64,000 nucleotides of DNA, taken from contig NZ_JAFCKW010000012.1 in assembly GCF_018129965.1 (NCBI RefSeq), forward strand, positions 62,001 to 126,000, read 5' to 3'. Under the pieces are notes generated by a model. The model was not told the origin of the DNA, did not search any database, and was given only the letters and a program-made list of their open reading frames with translations. This document shows, in pieces, positions 53,396 through 62,508 of this stretch (position 1 is the first letter of the stretch; each line of letters opens with the position of its first letter). The translations under genes and the position numbers were made by a program. The stretch is from Bradyrhizobium diazoefficiens (lineage in GTDB: Bacteria; Pseudomonadota; Alphaproteobacteria; Rhizobiales; Xanthobacteraceae).

Positions 53396-55990
53396 ATGAG
53401 ACGCCGTCGTTTGACGCTGGTCGCGGGTTTGGCGCTGGCGATCACTGCATCGCTGGTCACGACCAGCCTCGCCCAGAAGGGTGATCTGTCCGTGGAGAGC
53501 GCGCGGATCAACGCGCTGAGAAGCGCCGGCAGATATTCGGAGGCATTACCGCTCGCGCAGGCGATGGTGGCCTCTCTCGAGAAGACCGCCAACAATCGCG
53601 ACCTCTCAGGCGCGCTCAACAACCTCGCGCAGATCCATGCCGATCAGGGCCGCGACGACCAGGCCGAGCCGCTCTACAAGCGCGCCATTGCGCTGATGGA
53701 AAAGGGAATGGGTCTCGACAGCGTCGAGATCGCACCGGTGCTGAACAATCTGGCCGCACTCGATCAGCGGCAGAGCCGATTCGCCGAGGCCGAGCCGCTG
53801 TTCAAGCGCGCGCTGGCCATTCGCGAGAAGGCGTTGTCGCGCGAGCATCCCGACGTCGGCCAGTCGCTCAACAATCTCGGCACGCTCTATGTGAAGCAGC
53901 AGCGCTATGCCGATGCCGAGCCGCTGCTTCAGCGGGCGCTCGCGATCTACCAGAAAATCGGCGGTCCCGAGCATCCGGCCGTTGCAACGCTCCTGAACAA
54001 TCTCGGCCAGCTCTACCGCGATCTCAACCGTGACGCGGATGCCGAAGCACCGATCAAGCGCTCGCTCGCAATCCGCGAAAAGGTGCTGGGCTTGGATCAC
54101 CCCGACGTGGCGCGGTCCCTCAACAATCTCGCGGGCCTCTACGAGCACCAGCAGCGCTATGCCGATGCCGAGCCGCTCTATCGCCGCGCGCTTGCCATCC
54201 GCGAGCGCGCGCTCGGCCCCGATCATCCGGATGTCGCGACCTCGACCAGCAATCTCGCCTATTTCCTCTACGCATCAGGCCGGAACGCGGAGGCGTTGCC
54301 GCTCGCTGAAAAGACGCTTCGCAACGATCGCGCGCAATTGCGGGTCGTTCTACCGGTCCTGTTCGCGGCGCGGCAGCAATCCCTTCTGCCGGACGACAAG
54401 GCGCTGGACGAGGCGCTCACGGCGATCCAGCGCGGCACGCAATCCTCGGCCGCGTCGGCCGTGAACAAGCTCGCCGTGCGGCTCGCGGCCGGCAGTGACC
54501 GGCTCGCCGAGTTGGTGCGCCGGGACCAGGACCTTGCGGCCGAGTCCGAGGCACTCGACAAGGCGATCATCGCCGCGGTGGCGAAGCCATCGCCCCAGCG
54601 CGACGTCGCGGCCGAGCAGCGCTCTCGCGCGCGGATCGCGGCTATTGTGGGCGAGCGTGCAGGTCTTCAGAAGACGCTCGCCATCGAGTTCCCCGACTAC
54701 GCCTCGCTCTCCAATCCTCTGCCGCTTGCGGTGAAGGACATCCAGCCGCTGCTGTCGGCCGACGAGGCGATGGTGCTCTATGCCGTGGTCGACCAGCGGA
54801 GCTATGTCATCGCGATCACGCGCGAGGGTGTCGACTTGAAGGAGATTTCGCTCGGCACGGACGCGCTGACGCAGAAAGTGACTGCGTTCCGCAGGGGGCT
54901 GGATGTCGGCAAGGCGCGCGATGCCTCCGGCAAATCCGGATTGTTCGATCTGGCGCTCGCCAACGAACTGTATGTCGCGCTGCTTAGTCCGGTTGAAGCT
55001 CTAACGAGAGACAAGCGAAACCTGCTCGTGGTGCCGTCGGCCGCGCTGACCGCCTTGCCGTTCCATCTGCTCGTCACCGAGAAACCGCAGGCTGCGGTTC
55101 CGGATACGCTCGAGGGCTACCGCAGCGCCGCCTGGTTGTTGCGGCGTCAGGCCGTCTCGGTGCTGCCATCGGTCGTGAGCTTGAAATCGCTGCGTGGCTT
55201 TACGCGCAAGGACGAGGGCGTGAAGCCGATGACCGGCTTTGGCGATCCCGTGTTCAACCCTGCGCTGGAAGGGCCCGCAGAGCGCCGCGCCGCGAATGGA
55301 CAGGTTGCCGCGCGCAGCGTCGTGACATCGGCCTATAGCGAGTTCTGGCGCGGTGCTGGTGTCGATCGCGCCCGGCTTGCGCAGTCGCTGCCGCAATTGC
55401 CGGATACCGCGGACGAGTTGAACGCGGTCGCCAAGGATGTCGGCGCGGCCGCAGCCGACATCCATCTCGGCCGCGACGCCAGCGAGGCGACGCTGAAGCG
55501 TGCGGCGCTTCCTCAATACCGCATCATCTACTTTGCCACCCACGGGCTCGTCGCCGGCGACATCAAGGGATTGGGTGAGCCTTCGCTTGCGCTCTCCATT
55601 CCTGAACAGCCCACGGAACTGGATGACGGTCTGCTCACGGCGAGCGAAGTCGCCCAGCTCAAACTCAATGCGGATTGGGTCGTACTGTCGGCCTGTAACA
55701 CCATTGCCGGCGACAAGCCCGGCGCCGAGGCGCTATCGGGATTGGCGCGCGCGTTCTTCTACGCCGGCGCCCGTGCGCTGCTGGTCTCGCATTGGGCGGT
55801 GGATTCGGAGGCCGCCACGCGCTTGACCACATCGACTTTCGATCTTCTTAAAAACGAACCAGGACTCGGCCGAGCCGAAGCCTTGCGCCGCGCCATGCTG
55901 ACCTACGTCGATGACGCATCGTCGCCGCGCAACGCTTATCCCGCGATGTGGGGACCGTTCGCGCTGATCGGGGAGGGCGAGGTACGATAA
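53396..55990 (+). CDS. Secreted TPR-CHAT protease-like protein
   Basis: An 864-residue protein with a signal peptide (RRLTLVAGLALAITASLVTTSLAQ). Residues about 35-300 hold roughly six TPR repeats of the kinesin-light-chain type (YADAEPLLQRALAIYQKIGG and similar blocks about 42 residues apart). A linker follows and residues about 555-860 form a CHAT domain, the caspase-like peptidase relative. Both catalytic residues are present: H716 in FATHGLVAGD and C767 in VVLSACNTIAGD. TPR-CHAT proteins cleave specific partners in some bacteria (for example as CRISPR-associated Csx29 and eukaryotic separase relatives). Here export to the periplasm is predicted, and no obvious substrate gene is adjacent. 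It follows the HugZ-like gene by 77 bases. Confidence 0.86.
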   Translation: MRRRRLTLVAGLALAITASLVTTSLAQKGDLSVESARINALRSAGRYSEALPLAQAMVASLEKTANNRDLSGALNNLAQIHADQGRDDQAEPLYKRAIALMEKGMGLDSVEIAPVLNNLAALDQRQSRFAEAEPLFKRALAIREKALSREHPDVGQSLNNLGTLYVKQQRYADAEPLLQRALAIYQKIGGPEHPAVATLLNNLGQLYRDLNRDADAEAPIKRSLAIREKVLGLDHPDVARSLNNLAGLYEHQQRYADAEPLYRRALAIRERALGPDHPDVATSTSNLAYFLYASGRNAEALPLAEKTLRNDRAQLRVVLPVLFAARQQSLLPDDKALDEALTAIQRGTQSSAASAVNKLAVRLAAGSDRLAELVRRDQDLAAESEALDKAIIAAVAKPSPQRDVAAEQRSRARIAAIVGERAGLQKTLAIEFPDYASLSNPLPLAVKDIQPLLSADEAMVLYAVVDQRSYVIAITREGVDLKEISLGTDALTQKVTAFRRGLDVGKARDASGKSGLFDLALANELYVALLSPVEALTRDKRNLLVVPSAALTALPFHLLVTEKPQAAVPDTLEGYRSAAWLLRRQAVSVLPSVVSLKSLRGFTRKDEGVKPMTGFGDPVFNPALEGPAERRAANGQVAARSVVTSAYSEFWRGAGVDRARLAQSLPQLPDTADELNAVAKDVGAAAADIHLGRDASEATLKRAALPQYRIIYFATHGLVAGDIKGLGEPSLALSIPEQPTELDDGLLTASEVAQLKLNADWVVLSACNTIAGDKPGAEALSGLARAFFYAGARALLVSHWAVDSEAATRLTTSTFDLLKNEPGLGRAEALRRAMLTYVDDASSPRNAYPAMWGPFALIGEGEVR

Positions 55991-56273
55991 GGCTGGCGAG
56001 CGGATTGTGCGTCGCAACAACAGCTGGAAGTGCTGAATCGCGTATTTGGTTGCGCGATCATTCGTGAATTTTTGATGCGCCTGCTCAGGGCTGAAAGGCG
56101 CGACGTTCAGCGCGGTCGTTGAATAAACCAAATCCTGCGGGATCGCTTGGCAACGTCGGCGTTCACCGATATTAGGTCGTCCAACCGAGGCCGGACGGCC
56201 TGTAATTCACGGTGACCGCGACGCCGTCATGGTCAGGTCGCGCCATGTGTCGCGGGTTCGAGGAGGATTTTTC

Positions 56274-57890
56274 GTGAAAGAGACGGGCGTGCGCAACGGT
56301 GCCTTCGGTGCCGACAAATTCGGTTTAAAGAATCTCAAGCAGGTTCACTGGAACCTCGGCGCACCGCAGCTCTATCAATACTCGCTCTCAGCGGGTGAGG
56401 CGGTGCTGTCCGCAGACGGTTCGCTCTGCGCCGATACCGGCGAGTTCACGGGCCGCAGCCCCAAGGACAAGTTCACGGTGCGCGACGCCACCACGGACAA
56501 GAAGATGTGGTGGGCCGGCAACCAGTCGATCACCGCCGAGCAGTTCGAGACGCTCTATCAGGATTTTCTCAAGCACGCGGAAGGCAAGAGCCTGTTCGCG
56601 CAGGACCTCTATGGCGGCGCCGATCCGGCCTACCGGATCAAGACCCGCGTCTTCACCGAGCTTGCCTGGCACTCGCTGTTCATCCGCACGCTGCTGATCC
56701 GCCCCGAGGCGATCGAGCTGTCGACCTTCACGCCCGAGCTCACCATCATCGACATGCCGAGCTTCCGCGCCGATCCGAAGCGCCATGGCTGCAAGTCGGA
56801 GAACGTCGTCGCGATCGACTTCGCCCGCAAGATCGTGCTGATCGGCGGCTCCTACTATGCCGGCGAGATGAAGAAGTCGGTCTTCACCACGCTGAACTAT
56901 TATCTGCCCGAACGCGGCGTGATGCCGATGCACTGCTCGGCCAATGTCGGCGCAAACGGCGACACCGCGATCTTCTTCGGGCTGTCAGGCACTGGCAAGA
57001 CCACGCTATCGGCCGATCCAAACCGCACGCTGATCGGCGATGACGAGCATGGCTGGGGCCCGAACGGCGTCTTCAACTTCGAAGGCGGCTGCTACGCCAA
57101 GTGCATCAAGCTGTCGAAGGAAGCCGAGCCCCAGATCTACGCAGCGTCGACGCGCTTTGGTGCGGTGCTCGAAAATTGCGTGCTCGACGAAGACACCCGC
57201 GTTGTCGATTTCGACGACGGCTCCAAGACCGAAAATACGCGTTCTGCCTATCCGCTCGACTTCATCCCGAACGCCTCGCGCACCGGCCGCGCGCCGCAGC
57301 CGAAGAACGTGGTGATGCTCGCCGCCGACGCCTTCGGCGTGCTGCCGCCGATCGCCAAGCTGTCGCCGGCGCAGGCGATGTATCACTTCCTTTCCGGCTA
57401 CACCGCAAAGGTCGCCGGCACCGAGCGCGGTCTCGGCAACGAGCCGCAGCCGGAGTTCTCCACCTGCTTCGGTTCGCCCTTCCTGCCGCTCGACCCCAGC
57501 GTTTACGGCAATATGCTGCGCGACCTGATCGCCCAGCACAATGTCGACTGCTGGCTGGTCAACACCGGCTGGACCGGCGGCAAGTACGGTACCGGCTCGC
57601 GCATGCCGATCAAGGTGACGCGTGCGTTGCTCACCGCGGCGCTGGATGGAAGCTTGCGCAATGTCGAATTCCGTACCGACAAATATTTCGGCTTCGCGGT
57701 GCCGACCGCGCTGCCGGGCGTGCCGGCCGAGATCCTGAACCCGGTCAACACCTGGAAGGACAAGGACGAGTTCGACAAGACCGCCCGCGCGCTGGTCGGC
57801 ATGTTCCAGAAGAACTTCGCCAAGTTCGAAGCCCAGGTCGACGCCGAAGTGCGTGCGGCCGCTCCGGACGTGAAACTCGCGGCGGAGTAA
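56274..57890 (+). CDS. pckA: Phosphoenolpyruvate carboxykinase (ATP)
   Basis: About 538 residues from the GTG at 56274, which has GAGGAGG 7 bases upstream; an ATG at 56229 has none. The enzyme makes phosphoenolpyruvate from oxaloacetate, the first step of gluconeogenesis. Motifs: [10 protein letters not shown] (substrate), [12 protein letters not shown], the P-loop [11 protein letters not shown], the metal site GDDEHGWG and the C-terminal region [15 protein letters not shown]. Length is standard (536-540). In rhizobia it is needed for growth on dicarboxylates. Followed by a good intrinsic terminator. Confidence 0.97.
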   Translation: MKETGVRNGAFGADKFGLKNLKQVHWNLGAPQLYQYSLSAGEAVLSADGSLCADTGEFTGRSPKDKFTVRDATTDKKMWWAGNQSITAEQFETLYQDFLKHAEGKSLFAQDLYGGADPAYRIKTRVFTELAWHSLFIRTLLIRPEAIELSTFTPELTIIDMPSFRADPKRHGCKSENVVAIDFARKIVLIGGSYYAGEMKKSVFTTLNYYLPERGVMPMHCSANVGANGDTAIFFGLSGTGKTTLSADPNRTLIGDDEHGWGPNGVFNFEGGCYAKCIKLSKEAEPQIYAASTRFGAVLENCVLDEDTRVVDFDDGSKTENTRSAYPLDFIPNASRTGRAPQPKNVVMLAADAFGVLPPIAKLSPAQAMYHFLSGYTAKVAGTERGLGNEPQPEFSTCFGSPFLPLDPSVYGNMLRDLIAQHNVDCWLVNTGWTGGKYGTGSRMPIKVTRALLTAALDGSLRNVEFRTDKYFGFAVPTALPGVPAEILNPVNTWKDKDEFDKTARALVGMFQKNFAKFEAQVDAEVRAAAPDVKLAAE

Positions 57891-57916
57891 GGCTGCGGTC
57901 TCGCTTGAATACAAAA

Positions 57917-57941
57917 GGGCGGCCGCGAGGCCGTCCTTTTT
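57917..57941 (+). terminator. Intrinsic terminator after pckA
   Basis: GGGCGGCC, loop GCGA, GGCCGTCC (one G-T pair), then TTTTT, 26 bases after the pckA stop. Classic Rho-independent structure and the clearest terminator in the window. Confidence 0.85.
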
Positions 57942-57975
57942 GTCTGTGTGCGCAAGCGCTGACCGCACACTCGGC

Positions 57976-58111
57976 GTCGTCCCCGCGAACGCGGGGACCC
58001 GTACCGCGTGATCTTTCGAGGAAGTGCAGTGCAAGGGTCGGCGAAGAGGCGCTACTGGTCTTCGCCAAACTACCCCCTGTGGTTATGGGTCCGCGCGTTC
58101 GCGGGGACGAC
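57976..58111. repeat. Inverted pair of GCGGGGAC repeats
   Basis: GTCGTCCCCGCGAACGCGGG (57976-58000 with ACCC) and its reverse complement type CGCGTTCGCGGGGACGAC (58094-58111) flank a 90-base spacer. Typical Bradyrhizobium intergenic element between convergent genes. Confidence 0.7.
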
Positions 58112-58125
58112 GCTGGAGCTAGGTC

Positions 58126-58941
58126 TTACGCCTTGAAATACGCAATCTGCGTCGTGGTCGCCAGCAGCCGTCCGTTCGGCGACCACAGCTCGGCGTTCTG
58201 GTCGGCGTAGCTCTTGTGCATGATCTTCGAATCCGCCGTCGCGAGCACGCGCGTGATGTCTTCGGCGGCGAGTTCTTCGCTGTCGGTGTGGAAATACGTC
58301 GTCAGCGACACCGTGCCAAACGGCACCAGTTCGCGCCTTGCGTGGAAGATGCGGCCGAAGAAGGCGTCCGACATCGACATCAGCGACAGCATGTCGAGCT
58401 TGCGCGGCGTGCGGTCGCCGATCCAGATTTTCGAATAGGTGCCGGCAAGCTCAGGCTGCGGCGGGCCGATCCGCATCTCGCCCTCGACGAAGCGGAACTC
58501 GTACTGGTTGGCCCAGGACGCCTTGATGTTTGGGAATGGCAGCGTCTGCTCGAACGGCGTGGTCTCGGGAAATTGCGCCACCCGGTGCTGCCAGGACGGC
58601 CGCCGCTCGGCGAACACCGCGGTGGCCAGCGTCGCCACGTCGCCGCCGCCCTGCGACAGTTCGACGCTCCAGTGCTGGCTGGAGCGGTTGGCTTTCACCA
58701 GCCGGACGTCGAGATCGAACGGACCCTTGGCGATCGGCGCGCAGTAATTGACGGTGAGGGCCAGCGGGTCGCCGATGCGCTGCGGATGCTCCATCAGCGC
58801 GCGCAGGATGGTCGCTGCGGTGATGCCGCCGAACGGGCCGACAAAGGCCCAATAATCATCGCTGGTGTGCCCCTGCCAGCTCGAGTCACCGGCGGTGATG
58901 CGGGTGGCGTCGTCGAAGGGGTGGGGAAGCTTGGCGTGCAT
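58126..58941 (-). CDS. Thioesterase-like family protein (double hot-dog)
   Basis: A 271-residue protein of the TesB-like/4HBT_3 thioesterase superfamily. The first hot-dog half has the GPFGGITAATILRALMEHP region, followed by PIAKGPFDLDVRLVKANRS; the second half begins near residue 165 (DMLSLMSMSDAFFGRIF) and ends with SPNGRLLATTTQIAYFKA, the TesB-type closing motif that includes the usual D/N and Q/T residues. It probably hydrolyses an acyl-CoA, chain length unknown. It stands between pckA (convergent) and glgP, alone. Confidence 0.82.
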   Translation of the reverse strand: MHAKLPHPFDDATRITAGDSSWQGHTSDDYWAFVGPFGGITAATILRALMEHPQRIGDPLALTVNYCAPIAKGPFDLDVRLVKANRSSQHWSVELSQGGGDVATLATAVFAERRPSWQHRVAQFPETTPFEQTLPFPNIKASWANQYEFRFVEGEMRIGPPQPELAGTYSKIWIGDRTPRKLDMLSLMSMSDAFFGRIFHARRELVPFGTVSLTTYFHTDSEELAAEDITRVLATADSKIMHKSYADQNAELWSPNGRLLATTTQIAYFKA

Positions 58942-59036
58942 GGTGCGATCCGGCGTTCAATGACGGACGTCATATCACGTCCGCAACCGCCCTGTGCAAT
59001 TACCTCTGGGGTTAGCCGATTTCGCTACCTGGAAAA

Positions 59037-61571
59037 TCAGCTCGCAGCGTCGCGCCGGTCTTCCGCCTCCTGGAAGGCGGCCGCGGTCGGATTCACCGGC
59101 ACGTTCCAGATTTCCTCGGCGTATTCGCGGATGGTGCGGTCGGACGAAAACCACGCCATGCGTGCGACGTTGAGAATGGAGGCGCGCGTCCAGGCCGGCG
59201 CCACCTGCCAGCGCGCATCGACGCTGCGCTGCGCCTCGTAATAGGAATCGAAGTCTGCACTGACCATGTAATGGTCGAGATAGCGCAGCGCATGCGCGAT
59301 GGATTCGAACCGGCCGGCATCGCCGGGCGAGAATTCGCCGGCGCCGATCGCATTGATGGCGCGCTGGAGCTTCGGCGATTTGCGGATCACGTCCGAGGCG
59401 TCCAGCCCCTGCTTGCGCCGGATCATGACGTCGCCGGCTTCCATGCCGAAGATTGCGATGTTTTCGGCGCCGACATGGTCGCGGATTTCGATATTGGCGC
59501 CGTCGAGGGTGCCGATGGTGAGGGCGCCATTCAGTGACAGCTTCATGTTGCCGGTGCCCGAGGCTTCCATGCCGGCAGTCGAGATTTGCTCGGACAGGTC
59601 AGCCGCGGGAATGATCACTTCCGCGAGGCTGACATTGTAGTCGGGCAGGAACACGACCTTGAGCTTGCCGTTGATCGCAGCGTCGTTGTTGACGACCTCC
59701 GCGACGTCGTTGATCAGCTTGATGATCAGCTTGGCGTAGCGATAGCTCGCCGCCGCCTTGCCCGCGAAGATCTTGACCCGCGGCACCCAATTGCCGTCGG
59801 GGTCGTCTTTGATCGCCTGGTACAGCGCGACCGTCTCGATGATGTTGAGCAGCTGGCGCTTGTATTCGTGGATGCGCTTGATCTGCACGTCGAACAGCGC
59901 GCTCGGGTCGACCTTAATGCCGAGCCGTTCGCCGATCAGGCGCGCGAGCGCCGTCTTGTTGTGCAGCTTGACGCTGCGGAATCTCTTCTGGAATTCGACG
60001 TCGCTGGCGCGCGCCTCGATCAGGCTGAGCTGGGTCGGGTCGTCGAGCACGGCGTCGCCGCAGGTCTCGCGCAACAGATCGGTCAGCTTCGGGTTTGCCA
60101 GCATCAGCCAGCGGCGGAAGGTGATGCCATTGGTCTTGTTGGTGATGCGGCCGGGATAGAGATGGTTGAGATCGTGGAACACGGTCTCGCGCATCAGGTC
60201 CGAATGCATCGCCGAAACGCCGTTGATGCTGTGCGAGCCCACGAAGGCGAGCTGGCCCATGCGCACGCGGCGGCCGCTCTTCTCGTCGATCAGCGAGACC
60301 GAGGCGCGGAAGTCGATGTCGCCGGGCGCACGCGCTTCGGCGAGTGCGAGATGCTGCACGTTGATGCGGTAGATGATTTCGAGATGCCGCGGCAGCAGCC
60401 GCTCGAACAGTTCGACCGGCCAGGTCTCGAGCGCCTCGGGCAGCAGCGTGTGGTTGGTGTAGGAGAGGGTGGCGACCGTCAGTTTCCAGGCTTCGTCCCA
60501 GCGGAAATTATGCAGGTCGACGAGGAGTCGCATCAACTCGGTGACGGCAAGGCTCGGATGGGTGTCGTTGAGCTGCACCGCGACCTTGGACGGCAGGCTG
60601 CGGAGCTGGCCGTCGGACGACAGATGCCGCTTGATCAGATCCTGCAGCGAAGCCGAGACGAAGAAATATTCCTGGCGCAGGCGCAGCTCGCGGCCCGCGG
60701 GGCTCTCGTCGTTCGGGTAGAGGAATTTGCAGATGGCCTCCGCGCGCGACTGCTCGGCGCTGGCGCTGACATAGTCGCCCTTGTTGAAGGCGTCGAGCTT
60801 CAGCGGATCCGGCGAGCGCGCCGACCACAGGCGGAGCGCATTGACGTGCTGGCCGCGCCAGCCGACGATCGGCGTGTCATAGGCGATCGCCTGCACGGTC
60901 TCGCCCGGATGCCAGATCGCACGGTCCCGGCCCTTGTCGTCGACATGCTCGACGCCGCCGCCGAAATTGATGTCGTAGATCACTTCCGGTCGCTGCAATT
61001 CCCAGGGATTGCCGAAGCCGAGCCATTCGTCCGGATATTCCTGCTGCCAGCCCTGATTGATGATCTGGCGGAACAGGCCGTAATCGTAGCGGATGCCGTA
61101 GCCGATCGCGGGGATCGACAGCGTGGCCATGCTTTCCATGAAGCAGGCGGCCAGCCGCCCGAGGCCGCCATTGCCGAGCGCGGCATCCGGCTCGCATTTG
61201 CGCAATTCGGGCAGCGATACGCCGAGATCGCCGAGCGCGACCTCGAAGATCTTGAGCAGCCCCATGTTGTTGAGCGCGTCGGTGAACAGACGGCCGATCA
61301 GGAACTCGAGCGAGAGATAATAGACGCGCTTGCGGCCGGCGTCGTAGCTGTGCTTCTCGGCGAGCAGCCAGCGGTGCACGATGCGGTCGCGCAGCGCCAG
61401 CGCCGCGGCCTGGTACCAGTCGTGCTTGGTCGCCATGCCCGCGTCCTTGCCGATGGCAAGGCGCAGCTTCGCCAGGATCGTGCCTTTGATCTCAGCCAGC
61501 GCGAGTTCGTCGATGGGCTGGCCGGGAGCTGGGAAATTTGACTGGAACGATTGATCTTGCAAAGCCGTCAC
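59037..61571 (-). CDS. glgP: Glycogen/starch/alpha-glucan phosphorylase
   Basis: An 844-residue cytosolic enzyme that releases glucose-1-phosphate from glycogen. The GTG start at 61571 has AGGAA just upstream; no ATG is near. The PLP-lysine motif is EASGTGNMKLSLNG, and other signatures include HDYNLEFLIGR-type YYLSLEFLIGRLF near residue 85, GNGGLGRLAACF near 130 and KRIHEYKRQLLNI near 570. Length and order are standard. No glgABC genes are nearby, so glycogen synthesis must be encoded elsewhere. Confidence 0.96.
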   Translation of the reverse strand: MTALQDQSFQSNFPAPGQPIDELALAEIKGTILAKLRLAIGKDAGMATKHDWYQAAALALRDRIVHRWLLAEKHSYDAGRKRVYYLSLEFLIGRLFTDALNNMGLLKIFEVALGDLGVSLPELRKCEPDAALGNGGLGRLAACFMESMATLSIPAIGYGIRYDYGLFRQIINQGWQQEYPDEWLGFGNPWELQRPEVIYDINFGGGVEHVDDKGRDRAIWHPGETVQAIAYDTPIVGWRGQHVNALRLWSARSPDPLKLDAFNKGDYVSASAEQSRAEAICKFLYPNDESPAGRELRLRQEYFFVSASLQDLIKRHLSSDGQLRSLPSKVAVQLNDTHPSLAVTELMRLLVDLHNFRWDEAWKLTVATLSYTNHTLLPEALETWPVELFERLLPRHLEIIYRINVQHLALAEARAPGDIDFRASVSLIDEKSGRRVRMGQLAFVGSHSINGVSAMHSDLMRETVFHDLNHLYPGRITNKTNGITFRRWLMLANPKLTDLLRETCGDAVLDDPTQLSLIEARASDVEFQKRFRSVKLHNKTALARLIGERLGIKVDPSALFDVQIKRIHEYKRQLLNIIETVALYQAIKDDPDGNWVPRVKIFAGKAAASYRYAKLIIKLINDVAEVVNNDAAINGKLKVVFLPDYNVSLAEVIIPAADLSEQISTAGMEASGTGNMKLSLNGALTIGTLDGANIEIRDHVGAENIAIFGMEAGDVMIRRKQGLDASDVIRKSPKLQRAINAIGAGEFSPGDAGRFESIAHALRYLDHYMVSADFDSYYEAQRSVDARWQVAPAWTRASILNVARMAWFSSDRTIREYAEEIWNVPVNPTAAAFQEAEDRRDAAS

Positions 61572-61809
61572 TTCCTGGTCGCGAGAACACTACTAACCCT
61601 ACGCGTCTTGTAACCTTAAGCGTATTGCCTGCGCATCGGAACCATTGCTGGTGCGGCCGTGCACGGCGCTGGCGTAAAATTATGCAAGGAATGGGCCGAT
61701 TTGGGAACCCGGAAGCGTACGGAAGACGCTGATTTGGTGCGTTTCGGGCAGTCTGAATTGACAAGCCTCCGGTCGGAAATCGACCGGCCGTGCTCGCATG
61801 AGGTTGGCG

Positions 61810-62400
61810 TTATCTGACCACGCCCGACGTAAATCCCGCCTTTCGCCGAGGCGGCTTGATTTCCTTTTTCAGGAAGCAGCGGGCTTCGCGACCGGTGTAA
61901 CCGGGGCGGGCATAGGTGAAGGCGCGGCACTTGTTGTCGGCGGTGCAGGCGGCCTTGCAGGCCTCTTCGCCTTCGCCGTCCTTGAGCTCGAAATTGCGCA
62001 GATCTCCGCCAGGACGGTCGATCGACGTTTCCACGCCCTCGACCCGCGGCTCGATCACACCGGCGCCGCGGACGCCGGAGATGCAGCAACTGCCCGGGAC
62101 GCGCGGCGGCACGGTGTTCTTCAGCCAGCATACGGCCGAACCGCCTTCCACGTCGGGATAGCTGAAACTCCAGGAGCGGCACCGGCGATCGCGCTCACAC
62201 TGCAGTGCGCAATCCTCGGGGTCGCCCGATGTGACCGGCGTATTGAAATAATCGCCGCCGGGCCGGTCGAACGCCGTCTGGGCGCGCACGGGCTCGCTCG
62301 CGAACACCAGCGAGAGCAGCGTGGCGCAGGCCACGACGCTTGCCAAGATCCTGGCCAACACCTTTGCCAGGACGGCCCCGGACAGGCGGCCCTTCCCCAT
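61810..62400 (-). CDS. Secreted double PAN/Apple-domain protein
   Basis: About 196 residues from the ATG at 62400 (a TTG at 62463 would add 21). A long hydrophobic signal or anchor (VLARILASVVACATLLSLVFAS) precedes two PAN/Apple-like units: about 45-110 (FDRPGGDYFNTPVTSGDPEDCALQC, RDRRCRSWSF, KNTVPPRVPGSCCISG) and about 125-190 (DRPGGDLRNFELKDGEGEEACKAAC, NKCRAFTYARPGYTG, CFLKK). Both keep the Cys pairs of the fold, and DRPGGD opens each. PAN domains bind carbohydrates or proteins. It stands next to gshA (109 bases) with no obvious link; function unknown. Confidence 0.8.
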   Translation of the reverse strand: MGKGRLSGAVLAKVLARILASVVACATLLSLVFASEPVRAQTAFDRPGGDYFNTPVTSGDPEDCALQCERDRRCRSWSFSYPDVEGGSAVCWLKNTVPPRVPGSCCISGVRGAGVIEPRVEGVETSIDRPGGDLRNFELKDGEGEEACKAACTADNKCRAFTYARPGYTGREARCFLKKEIKPPRRKAGFTSGVVR

Positions 62401-62508
62401 CGGAACAGCTTTCGAGTTATTGACGGCATTCAGTTTTTTCAGCCATTCATTTGATCGCCACAAACCTGTATGGGCGATGAACGGCCGAACGTCCGGGCGG
62501 CTGTGACC

